Origin: a bacterium
Lineage (GTDB): Bacteria; Cyanobacteriota; Vampirovibrionia; Obscuribacterales; Obscuribacteraceae
Assembly: GCA_016124935.1 (NCBI GenBank)
Contig: WGMS01000015.1
Coordinates: 1-64,000, forward strand
Direction: 5' to 3'
Length of the DNA stretch: 64,000 nt
Shown: positions 18,509-27,338 of the stretch, in pieces
Position numbering within the stretch: position 1 is the stretch's first letter
How the letters are laid out: each line of letters opens with the position of its first letter
Position numbers and translations under genes: made by a program
The notes under the pieces: generated by a model
Seen by the model: only the letters and a program-made list of their open reading frames with translations
What the model was told of the DNA's origin: nothing
Database searches by the model: none

Positions 18509-18542
18509 CCGCCGGTGCTGAAAAATGCGCCGGCGGTTTTTT
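18509..18542 (+). terminator. Strong intrinsic terminator after the aldehyde dehydrogenase
   Basis: A 10-bp stem (outer ccgccgg / ccggcgg, with one G-U inside) and an A-rich loop are followed by six T residues. Confidence 0.92.
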
Positions 18543-18604
18543 AGGTTCCTACATATATAGATCTGGGTACGTATTCTCAAGGAGTCGACCCAGGAGTTCA
18601 AAAA

Positions 18605-21600
18605 TTGAATTTTTTCCAGAAGATCAAAGAGATGGCGGGTTTCGGAAAGCTGGAGCTCAAGAATCCGGATGGTCTGTCAGAGGCGCAGCTCTCTTCTATG
18701 CTGGATTATTTTTCTCTGCTCGATCAGGTTGGCAAGAAGGATCTCAAAGCAAGGTTCATTCGCTATATCGTTGACGATCAAGAATCAAACTGGGCATCAG
18801 GCCTGGATGCCCAGGTATTGCAAGCGCTGGGACTGTCAGGGGCGTACTTCCTTCCGGATGGAAAGACCCCGAATCCCTTCGCTTTGCGGCGTGCCGCTCT
18901 TCATGCCCTCTGGCGGGAACCGGTGGCACCATTGCGGCGCTTCGGGGTGGTTTTAGACAAATTCGACAGTAGACAGATTTCGGGTAGAACGACATCTGTC
19001 TTGTTTTCAGATTGGTTCGATGCTTTGATTCGAAGCATCGTCATTCTACGAGGACTTCCCAGCGCCGAAGAAAAGATGCCCTTTTCTGCGAATCTCTTTC
19101 ACACTCTTCTGGAGGCGGAAAGCGATAGGGTCAAACTGGTCAATACTTTTCTTGATGACCGTGACTGGATGACTCTCGGCACAGGATATGTTGCTTACTA
19201 TGGTTCCGGGCAGAGTTGCTGCAATTACTTCTCTGATTTGGATGAGTTTTTTGCCGGGTATCCCGAGGTGATCCGAAGTTTTCTTCAAACAGGAAATTCA
19301 GAACAGCGGGTCAGTGCTTTACGGATTTTGAGAACCTGTGATTTCGAAACGTCCAATTATATTGACGAACTGATTGATATAGCTGTTGGATCTTCCAAAA
19401 CTGCCAGGGAAGAGGCGCTGGCTGTGGCGCAAACGACACCGAGGGCGGTGATACCAAAGATTGTCGAAGTTCTGACCCGTGGATCTGCTTCTCGGCGTTA
19501 TGAAGCTGTTTCGGTATTGGCTAAGATTGATCCAGAGACAGCGCCTTCTATTTTGCGGGAGCATATGGCGATAGAGAAGTCTGACAAGGTTAAGCAAGCG
19601 ATAGAAATTGTCCAGGCGGCCGATAGCATGCGTTGCGAGCCAGTCGAAGTCGACCTGCCTCTGGTAGATGTAGCACTGGGTATGGTGCCCTTGAAAAATC
19701 GAGATGAACTCGCTACTAAGCTTTTGAAGATGGTCAAGGAGATCAACCTGTTTAATCAGACCACTCACGATAATTCCTTAAAACATTGGGAGAAGAACGG
19801 TCGCAAATGGCGTGAACCTAAGGGACCATATCTTATTGAAGAAAAGTCCGTTGACAAGATTTTAGATTTTGTCGAGGGGAAAAGCACTGATTTGAATTCT
19901 GGGCGTCTTTCCTACAGTCAGGAGTTTGTGAACGGTCGAAGAAAGGAGGCGCTCTTTACGGAGGATCTGGAGCCTGTTCATGCAGTTCGCTTACTTTATG
20001 TTTTGCATCAGCTCAACCCTGTGGACCATCAAAAACATCCATTTGTAGTAATTTCGAATCCGGCCTTATTGGACGATTATCGAAAGAAGCTGAGAAAGCC
20101 TTTCGGATTGCGTGAACTTGATGCTATCGTAGCGACTTTACCGGGATGCGGACCGGAGCCAGGACGTGCTCTGCAGGGCTACCTCTATCGAAACAGTTAC
20201 TGGAATTCATTTTGTGACTGGGAGCCGGATGCCATCTGGCCTGCGTTCATCGAACAGCCGCAGCTTTTGATGGAGGCTTTAACCGAATCAAGAGATTCCG
20301 GCTATTACTTTACAGACAGAAGGCCGGCCGCATACAAAGCTCTTTCGACCCTGCCACAGCTTCCTCCACAGTTTGCCACCATCCTCTGGGAAGTTGCTCT
20401 GGGAGAAAGCAAGACTGATCGCCCGCTTGCGCAGGAGGCTTTGCAGGCTGTGCCGGATAAGGTGCCGACTATACTGAAAGGATTGAGAGATGGAAGGCAG
20501 GTGGTGAGGGCTGTAGCAGCGGACTGGCTGGGTAGGCTCGATGATCAGGCGGCAATAAAGCCCCTGAAAGAGTCTGTTAAGAAAGAGAAGTCAGAGGTGG
20601 CTAAGGCAGCCATGCTTCAGGCGCTGGAGAGCCTTGGTGCAGAGATAGAAGAGTTCCTCGATAGAGAGAAGCTTTTGAAGGAGGCAGAAAAAGGGCTCAC
20701 TAAAAAACTGCCCAAGGGTATGGAGTGGGTTCCCCTGGAGAACTTGCCCACAGTAAGATGGGCCGACAGTGGAGAACCTGTGCCTGCCGATATATTGAAG
20801 TGGTGGGTGGTGCAGGGTATTCAGCTCAAGTCTGCCGAGTGCAGTCCTTTGTTAAAGCGCTATCTTGGCATGTGCGAAAAGGCTGACGCTGTCGCTTTTG
20901 CTCAATATATTTTGAGTGCCTGGATCAGTCATGATACCGCAGCGGTCAACCCGGAGGAAGCCGCGGCACGGGCAGAAAGAGATGCTGATCAAAATTGGAA
21001 CTCTTCATCGAGCTACATGAAAGACTATTACCGGAAGAATTATGCTTCCAAAGAGGTCCTGTATAAGGCTCTTTTAAAACAGTATAGCAGCGAACTTCTG
21101 GGCACTGCCACCGCACAAAAAGGCATGCTGGCCATAGTCTCTGCCGCCGGTGACGATGAGTGTGCCAAGAAGTGCGAGAAGTATATTAGAAAGTGGTATG
21201 GTCAGAGATTGTCTCAGTGCAAGGCACTGGTGACGGTGCTGGCTTCGATAGAATCTACGTTAGCGCTTCAGATATTGTTGTCTCTAGCCAATCGATTTCG
21301 TACCAAAGGAATCAAAGATCTGGCGCGCAAATATGTGGATGCCATCGCCGATAGTCAGGGATGGACCCTGGATGAGCTGGCCGATCGCACTGTGCCCGAT
21401 GGCGGTTTTGCCAGACCGCTGGATGAAAATGAAGAGCCGATTGAAGGCAGCGAAGCTGTTTTGGAACTTGACTTCGGACCGCGGCAATTTCTTGTCAAGC
21501 TCGATGATCGCCTTGTTCCTGTATTGACCAACAAAGAGGACGGCAAAGTTCTCAAGAATTTACCGGCGCCTGGCAAAAATGACGATGAAGAGAAGGCCAG

Positions 21601-22420
21601 GGAAGCGAAAAAGGAGTTTTCCGACGCCAAGAAAATCGTCAAAGAGATGGTCAAGCGTCAAACCGAGCGGCTCTACGAGGCGATGTGCACCCAGCGTACC
21701 TGGACCTTTAGAGACTGGAAGCTCTATCTTGCCGAGCATCCTATAGTAGGCCGGCTCTGTACCAGATTGATCTGGGCTGCCCGGGAAAAGCCAGATGAAG
21801 ATGGAGCTGAAGGGAAGGTGCTGTGCACTTTTCGTTTATTAGAAGACGGCAGCTTGACCGATAGTTCAGACGAAGCGGTGCAGTTGAAAGATGATGATCT
21901 AATAATTCTTGTCCATAGTTGCAAGCTCGATGCCGATACTGAAGCGGCCTGGAAGAAGCACATTGAAGACTATGATGTGGAGCCGCTTTTCAACCAGTTA
22001 GATAGGCCTGTTTATAAGCTTGCCGATGGCAAAGAACCGCAGTTCGATGTGGTGGATTTTGTCGGACATATGCTCACTGTCTTCAAGCTTCGAACAAAAG
22101 CGACCAGGCTTGGCTATACCCGGGGAGCAGCCGAGGATGGTGGCTGTTTCTATCGCTATCATAAGCCTTTTCAGTCCCTTGGTATTCAGGCGGTGATAGA
22201 GTTTTCCGGCAGTATGCTGCCGGAAGAAGACGGTCCCTGTGCCCTGAAAGAGCTCAGTTTTACGGCGCTTTCAGAAAGCGGATATTCGTGGTTGCCGGCA
22301 AAAATCGGTCTCGAGTCGGTGCCTGCGGTGCTCCTGACTGAGTGCTACAACGATCTCAAGCAGATAGCCGCAGAAGGTAGTGGATATAACGAGAACTGGG
22401 AGGAGGTCAGTCTTATCTGA
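18605..22420 (+). CDS. HEAT-repeat protein with C-terminal DUF4132 domain
   Basis: The 1,271-residue product starts at TTG 18605; caggag 8 nt upstream supports it. The bulk is helical. HEAT-like repeats are clear at ~228-335 and ~600-690. Residues ~1020-1265 fit DUF4132, with LYEAM, RTWTFRDWKLYLAEHP, RLIW, a DDDLIILVHSCKLDA strand-helix, and FNQLDRPVY. DUF4132 occurs in MolR/YehI-like proteins and in MoxR-VWA gene clusters; its biochemical function is not known. This is the first gene of the operon; its stop overlaps the MoxR start (TGATG). It probably acts as the large scaffold or target-binding component. Confidence 0.8.
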   Translation: MNFFQKIKEMAGFGKLELKNPDGLSEAQLSSMLDYFSLLDQVGKKDLKARFIRYIVDDQESNWASGLDAQVLQALGLSGAYFLPDGKTPNPFALRRAALHALWREPVAPLRRFGVVLDKFDSRQISGRTTSVLFSDWFDALIRSIVILRGLPSAEEKMPFSANLFHTLLEAESDRVKLVNTFLDDRDWMTLGTGYVAYYGSGQSCCNYFSDLDEFFAGYPEVIRSFLQTGNSEQRVSALRILRTCDFETSNYIDELIDIAVGSSKTAREEALAVAQTTPRAVIPKIVEVLTRGSASRRYEAVSVLAKIDPETAPSILREHMAIEKSDKVKQAIEIVQAADSMRCEPVEVDLPLVDVALGMVPLKNRDELATKLLKMVKEINLFNQTTHDNSLKHWEKNGRKWREPKGPYLIEEKSVDKILDFVEGKSTDLNSGRLSYSQEFVNGRRKEALFTEDLEPVHAVRLLYVLHQLNPVDHQKHPFVVISNPALLDDYRKKLRKPFGLRELDAIVATLPGCGPEPGRALQGYLYRNSYWNSFCDWEPDAIWPAFIEQPQLLMEALTESRDSGYYFTDRRPAAYKALSTLPQLPPQFATILWEVALGESKTDRPLAQEALQAVPDKVPTILKGLRDGRQVVRAVAADWLGRLDDQAAIKPLKESVKKEKSEVAKAAMLQALESLGAEIEEFLDREKLLKEAEKGLTKKLPKGMEWVPLENLPTVRWADSGEPVPADILKWWVVQGIQLKSAECSPLLKRYLGMCEKADAVAFAQYILSAWISHDTAAVNPEEAAARAERDADQNWNSSSSYMKDYYRKNYASKEVLYKALLKQYSSELLGTATAQKGMLAIVSAAGDDECAKKCEKYIRKWYGQRLSQCKALVTVLASIESTLALQILLSLANRFRTKGIKDLARKYVDAIADSQGWTLDELADRTVPDGGFARPLDENEEPIEGSEAVLELDFGPRQFLVKLDDRLVPVLTNKEDGKVLKNLPAPGKNDDEEKAREAKKEFSDAKKIVKEMVKRQTERLYEAMCTQRTWTFRDWKLYLAEHPIVGRLCTRLIWAAREKPDEDGAEGKVLCTFRLLEDGSLTDSSDEAVQLKDDDLIILVHSCKLDADTEAAWKKHIEDYDVEPLFNQLDRPVYKLADGKEPQFDVVDFVGHMLTVFKLRTKATRLGYTRGAAEDGGCFYRYHKPFQSLGIQAVIEFSGSMLPEEDGPCALKELSFTALSESGYSWLPAKIGLESVPAVLLTECYNDLKQIAAEGSGYNENWEEVSLI

Positions 22421-23544
22421 TGGAGAAAGGCAATGTCAAAGAAGCTATGCTGAGGCCGACCGCCGAGGTTCGCTATCGAGAAGAACTGGACAGTTTGGTC
22501 GCCACGGACAAAGATCCTCGCCCTCCAGGCTGGCGTATGAGCCCTTCTGCGGTGCGTCGTTTTATTCTCGGTAATGATGGAAAAGTATCCGGCAAAGGAC
22601 CTGTTATAGAGCGGAAGTTCCATGGTGATGTCTCTATGATAGACCGCGCCATCGTTACCTTAATGAGCAACAGAGGTCTGCTTTTAGTCGGTGAGCCGGG
22701 CACGGCGAAGTCTATGCTTTCAGAGCTTCTAGCTGCCGCCATCAGCGGCACCAGCGCCATGACCATTCAAGGCACTGCCGGTACCACCGAAGACCAGATC
22801 AAATATTCCTGGAACTATGCACTGCTTCTGGCAGAAGGACCGACACGGCAGTCTCTGGTGCCGGCACCGCTCTATCATGGATTGTCAAAAGGACTGATAG
22901 TCCGGTTCGAAGAGATAACCCGTTGCCCACCGGAGATTCAAGATACGCTTATCAGTATTCTTTCTGAAAAGCTCATGCATATACCGGAGCTCAAAGATGA
23001 CAACAACATGATCTTCGCCCAGCCCGGATTCAATGTAATAGCCACCGCCAACACTAGAGACCGAGGCGTCCATGAGATGTCTGCCGCTCTCAAGCGCCGC
23101 TTCAACTTTGAGACGGTGGCACCGATAGCCGATCGCAAATTCGAGCTGGAGCTTGTCTTGCAACAAGCGGGAGAATTGCTTGCCAATGTCGATGCGAAAG
23201 TTGATATGGAACCGGATGTGGTGGAGGTCTTGATTACCACTTTCGTCGACTTGCGCAATGGTAGAACCGAAGAAGGCACGGTTGTGGATAAACCCGCTAC
23301 CACCATGAGCACCGCCGAAGCCGTGGCAGTCGCCTTCGCCGCCGGATTGGACGCCTGTTATTTTGGTGAGCGTAAGCTGAAAGGAGAACATCTGGCCAGG
23401 CAGATAGTCGGAACGGTTTTGAAAGATTCGGATGAAGACGCCAAGAAAGTGAAGCACTATTTCGATGTGGTTGTAAAAAATAGAGCCAGGAAAAGTCCTC
23501 ACTGGAAGTCCTTTTATGATGGGCGAGGGACGCTTGGTTCATGA
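22420..23544 (+). CDS. MoxR-family AAA+ ATPase
   Basis: The 374-residue product has Walker A GEPGTAKS (91-98) and a Walker B-type strand LIVRFEE (159-165, with Glu164-Glu165 where many ATPases have Asp-Glu). Sensor 1 is Asn211 in ATANTRDRG, and LKRRF (224-228) supplies arginine-finger residues. MoxR ATPases act with VWA proteins as chaperone-like remodelling machines that activate or insert metal into partner proteins. It overlaps the upstream gene by 1 bp and the downstream gene by 4 bp (ATGA), so translation is probably coupled. Its natural partner is the VWA protein at 26164. Confidence 0.92.
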   Translation: MEKGNVKEAMLRPTAEVRYREELDSLVATDKDPRPPGWRMSPSAVRRFILGNDGKVSGKGPVIERKFHGDVSMIDRAIVTLMSNRGLLLVGEPGTAKSMLSELLAAAISGTSAMTIQGTAGTTEDQIKYSWNYALLLAEGPTRQSLVPAPLYHGLSKGLIVRFEEITRCPPEIQDTLISILSEKLMHIPELKDDNNMIFAQPGFNVIATANTRDRGVHEMSAALKRRFNFETVAPIADRKFELELVLQQAGELLANVDAKVDMEPDVVEVLITTFVDLRNGRTEEGTVVDKPATTMSTAEAVAVAFAAGLDACYFGERKLKGEHLARQIVGTVLKDSDEDAKKVKHYFDVVVKNRARKSPHWKSFYDGRGTLGS

Positions 23545-26174
23545 AGTTGGAGCCTGAGCGGCATGTTGCCGAACTGATTCCGAAGTTAAGTGATGACCGG
23601 GTATTCTACTTTCCTGTTCGTCATCACTCGCCTGTCTGTGCCTGGCATATTCATAACTGGATACTAGAGAACAAACCGGCGGCGGTGCTTATAGAAGGGC
23701 CAGAATCTATCACCGCCAAGGTCGAATTGCTGGCTTCCGAAGAATGTCTCTGTCCGGTGGCGGTATATACCAGCTTCATCGACCGCAAATATAGATTGGC
23801 GGCTCTGTTTCCCCGTGAGGGGAAAGCAGATGGAGAGGATCTGGAGCCGAAGGAGGAAAGGGCTGAAGAAGCAACTGCCGGGAAGACGGCACGGCGGGAC
23901 GACTTTATGCGATTCGCCGGGTTCTATCCCTTTTGTGACTATTCACCAGAAATGGTGGCGGTGCGCACCGGTGTCGAATCGGGTGCTCGGGTTCGTTTTA
24001 TAGATCTGGAGTATGGAGAGCAGATTCTCCACAAGTACGAAGAATCTTTCAAGAAAGCCACTGAATTGAGAGACGAAGACGCCGGAGTCCGGGTCAAGGA
24101 GCTGACCAGCGATTCTCATCTCAAGCACAGTCAGTATATAAACTCTCTGGTCGAGCGTATGGGCTGTAGAGACTTTGACGAGATGTGGGATCATCTCTTC
24201 GAGTCTTCTATAAACAGGCTCGACACGAACTCTTTTGTAGAGAGGCTGGCGACCTATTGCGCTCTAGCACGTTTAGATTATAGCGAAGAGGATTTGCGTC
24301 TCGATGGCACTGTGGCGCGAGAGCTGTGCATGGCTGCCAATATAAAAGATGAACTCGATATCCTTGAGAAGGCCGGAATCAAAGGAAAAGTTCTGGTGGT
24401 GACCGGGGGCTTTCATACAGCGGTCCTGCCTGATCTTGTCGCGGGCTCTGTCAAAAGACCGAAGTCGGTCAAGTTTGCCGATGACGAAGCCGGTACCTGG
24501 TTGATGCGCTATAGCTATGACCGTCTTGATTCCAGAACCGGATATTCAGCCGGTATGCCTTCACCGGCCTTTTATGAAAAGATGTGGCAGCTCTCAAAAG
24601 GCGAGTACAAGAACAGCCAGCTGTCATTTGCTGCTGTAGAAGAGCTGGCGGCTGAAATATATACCGAGATAAGCTGGATAACTAGAGACAAAAAATACTC
24701 TTCTAAAATCACTACTCCCGATACCATCGCCGCCGTCGAGATGACCAGGCAGCTTGCATTATTGCGGGGGCATCGCTTTCCTCTGCGAGAGGATATTCTT
24801 GACGGCATCAGAGCCTGTTTTATAAAAGGCGAGATACATATAGAGGGTCGCTCCGTGATGGAGCTGGTGCACAAAAATCTCGCCGGTGATAGAGTCGGAA
24901 AAGTCCCCGCCGGGACGGAATTGCCTCCAATTGTCAAAGACTTTCTGGAAGAGGCTATTAGACTGAAATTGCCTGTGGACAGTCTTTCTCCGAAGGAAGT
25001 TACCCTTGATCTTTATAAAGAAGAGAAGCACCGTCAGAGCAGTCGTCTTTTGCACCGGCTTGTATTGCTGTCGATTCCTTATGCACGTTATTTAAGTGGA
25101 CCGGACTTTGTTCAAGGACGAAGACTGGATCTTGTTCGGGAACTCTGGTCGGTTGCCTGGTCACCGGTGGTGGAGAGCGCTTTGATAGAGGCATCTGTCT
25201 ATGGTTTTACCGTGGAGGAGGCGGCTTTCTTTCGGTTGCAAGAACAGATTGTCGAGCTCGAAGAAGTCGGTGCGGGGCGGTCGGCCAGCAGTGCGGTGGA
25301 GCTTCTGATTCGGGCTCTGAGGCTTGGTCTGCATGGACACCTCGACCGCCTGGTTCGCCTGATTGACAGTCATATCGCAGATGATCCTTCGGTGGGGTCG
25401 GTGGTGGCTTCCCTTGGACAGCTTGATATTTTGCTCTCTGCAAGGGAGCCCCTGGAAGGTTTTTCTCTTGAGTCTGTGCAGGAGCTGAAGCTGGCTGCCT
25501 ATAGAAGGGCCTGTCGTCTGCTTTACGAAGTGGGTACGCTGAAAGAAGGAGAGCTATTAGATTGGCTCTCATCTATTCAGGATCTCAACGAGATTCTTGT
25601 CGGTGCTGGTACCGGTTCTGGTGCCGATGAGACCGAGTGGACACTTGATAAAGACCTCTATTTTAACGCTCTTAAAGACATTGTCGACAATCTCGATCGA
25701 CAGGTAGAGTCTGCCGTGGTCGGTGCCGCCTATGGTGTCCTCTTTCGTAATGGATTGATCGATGAAGAGACTTTCATTCTTCGTGTCTGCGGCTATTTAT
25801 CCGGGGCTTCTTCCGATCCCAGGAAGTCTGCCGGCATTATTCGAGGACTGCTGCACACTGCCTCTGAAGTTGTCTGGCAGGTGGAGACCGTCTTGAAAGA
25901 AGTCGATAGCATGTTCAATGGCTGGGATGAAGATACCTTCCTTGCTTTATTACCAGATCTTCGCCTCGCTTTTACTCACCTTACACCGTCAGAGGTGGCT
26001 AAGGTAGCTGAGAAAGTATCTTCACTCTATGACGGCAAATCTTTTGGAACCATCGTGAACACCGATTTGACCGAGCAGGATCTTCTCTATGGTCTGAAAC
26101 TAAACAATGCGGTGAAAGGGCTTCTCAGGCTGGATGGACTCTCTTTTGATGGGGAGAGTCACCATGACCGGTAG
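23541..26174 (+). CDS. DUF5682 family protein of a MoxR-VWA operon
   Basis: The 877-residue product begins with the family's hallmark: a strand with FPVRHHSP (residues ~24-31), then AVLIEGPES (~48-56). A later GGFHTAVLPDL motif closes the N-terminal domain. The pairing of a buried Glu and His motifs is reminiscent of the EreA/ChaN-TraB-like hydrolase folds, but that link is speculative. The rest (~400-877) is helical with no recognisable domain. A charged insert (~95-120) separates two conserved blocks. It overlaps moxR by ATGA and the VWA gene by 11 bp. The family is known mainly from its constant association with MoxR, VWA, SWIM and DUF4132 genes. Confidence 0.8.
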   Translation: MKLEPERHVAELIPKLSDDRVFYFPVRHHSPVCAWHIHNWILENKPAAVLIEGPESITAKVELLASEECLCPVAVYTSFIDRKYRLAALFPREGKADGEDLEPKEERAEEATAGKTARRDDFMRFAGFYPFCDYSPEMVAVRTGVESGARVRFIDLEYGEQILHKYEESFKKATELRDEDAGVRVKELTSDSHLKHSQYINSLVERMGCRDFDEMWDHLFESSINRLDTNSFVERLATYCALARLDYSEEDLRLDGTVARELCMAANIKDELDILEKAGIKGKVLVVTGGFHTAVLPDLVAGSVKRPKSVKFADDEAGTWLMRYSYDRLDSRTGYSAGMPSPAFYEKMWQLSKGEYKNSQLSFAAVEELAAEIYTEISWITRDKKYSSKITTPDTIAAVEMTRQLALLRGHRFPLREDILDGIRACFIKGEIHIEGRSVMELVHKNLAGDRVGKVPAGTELPPIVKDFLEEAIRLKLPVDSLSPKEVTLDLYKEEKHRQSSRLLHRLVLLSIPYARYLSGPDFVQGRRLDLVRELWSVAWSPVVESALIEASVYGFTVEEAAFFRLQEQIVELEEVGAGRSASSAVELLIRALRLGLHGHLDRLVRLIDSHIADDPSVGSVVASLGQLDILLSAREPLEGFSLESVQELKLAAYRRACRLLYEVGTLKEGELLDWLSSIQDLNEILVGAGTGSGADETEWTLDKDLYFNALKDIVDNLDRQVESAVVGAAYGVLFRNGLIDEETFILRVCGYLSGASSDPRKSAGIIRGLLHTASEVVWQVETVLKEVDSMFNGWDEDTFLALLPDLRLAFTHLTPSEVAKVAEKVSSLYDGKSFGTIVNTDLTEQDLLYGLKLNNAVKGLLRLDGLSFDGESHHDR

Positions 26175-27327
26175 CTCTAACGCCAGAGATAACAATAGCC
26201 ACAGTAATAAATCATTGCCTCGCTGGCGTATGGTCCTGGGCAAATACGCTAAACCCAGCATGCCAGATTGTTTATCCGAAGGGCAGGGTCGCATGGCCGA
26301 CGCTCTAGAGCTATTGTATTCAAGAGAATACAAAGAACGTGGTGTTCGCCAGGATCAGAAACTGGCACCGGGCTCTCTTGATCCTTCTCAACTGAATGTC
26401 CCCACCTGGCTTAATGAAATCAAAGAGCTCTTTCCTAAGTCGACTTGTGAAAAGATAGAGAAACACGCTCTGGATCGCTATGGAATGACGGAGCTGCTTA
26501 CCGATGCCGAGACCCTGAAGCGGCTTGAGCCAAATACAGAGCTAATGGCGGCGGTGCTCAGCCTTAAAGGGCATATGCGAGGCCCGGTTCTGGAAGAGGC
26601 CAGGCGACTTATCGCCCGGGTGGTCGAAGAGATAAGAAAGAGGCTTATGCGCGATATTCAGAATGCCTTTGCCGGAAGGGTAAATCGGCTTCGAAACAGC
26701 TCCTACAAAGTGGCAAGGAATTTTGACGCGCGCAGTACTATAAAGAGAAATCTCAAACACTGGGACCCGGATCTCAAAAAACTTATTGTCGAACAGCCCC
26801 GGTTCTTCCAGCGGGTCAAACGCTTCTTGCCCTGGGAGGTTATTATCTGTGTAGATCAATCCGGCTCTATGGTGCACAGTGTAATACATTCGGCGGTCAT
26901 GGCAGGCATATTGTCGGCACTGCCCATGGTGAGAGTTAAACTGGTGGTGTTCGATACGGCCGTTGTCGATTTGAGCGAACATGCCTCGGACCCGGTCGAG
27001 ATCCTGATGAGTGTGCAGTTAGGCGGCGGTACCAATATCGGTCAGGCGCTCAATTATTGTGAGCAGCTTGTCAGCCAACCCAGTCGAACAGCGCTTGTGC
27101 TGGTTACAGACTTTTGCGAAGGAGCGGAGCCTCGGGCTCTGGTGGCGGCCTGTCGCCGGCTGCGCCAGGCCGGAGTGAAGCTCATCGGTCTGGCCGCATT
27201 AGATGAAGTGGCTAACTCTTATTACGATCATGCCATGGCTTCTCGCTTGGCGGCTGAAGGCATGGAGATTGCCGCCCTGACTCCTACCGAGCTGGCAAAG
27301 TGGCTGGCCGATGTGATGCAGGAGTGA
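26164..27327 (+). CDS. VWA-domain protein (CoxE-like) partner of MoxR
   Basis: The 387-residue product has a helical, basic N-terminal part (1-~222) followed by a von Willebrand A domain (~224-385) with an intact metal site: DQSGS (231-235), Thr290 in GGGTN, and Asp316 in VTDFCEG. VWA proteins of this class bind ligands through the metal site and are worked on by MoxR ATPases. The start at ATG 26164 is chosen because ggggag lies 7 nt upstream; in-frame ATGs at 26134 and 26149 lie deeper in the preceding gene. The next gene starts 12 bp after the stop. Confidence 0.9.
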   Translation: MTGSSNARDNNSHSNKSLPRWRMVLGKYAKPSMPDCLSEGQGRMADALELLYSREYKERGVRQDQKLAPGSLDPSQLNVPTWLNEIKELFPKSTCEKIEKHALDRYGMTELLTDAETLKRLEPNTELMAAVLSLKGHMRGPVLEEARRLIARVVEEIRKRLMRDIQNAFAGRVNRLRNSSYKVARNFDARSTIKRNLKHWDPDLKKLIVEQPRFFQRVKRFLPWEVIICVDQSGSMVHSVIHSAVMAGILSALPMVRVKLVVFDTAVVDLSEHASDPVEILMSVQLGGGTNIGQALNYCEQLVSQPSRTALVLVTDFCEGAEPRALVAACRRLRQAGVKLIGLAALDEVANSYYDHAMASRLAAEGMEIAALTPTELAKWLADVMQE

Positions 27328-27338
27328 GAGCAAGTCAG

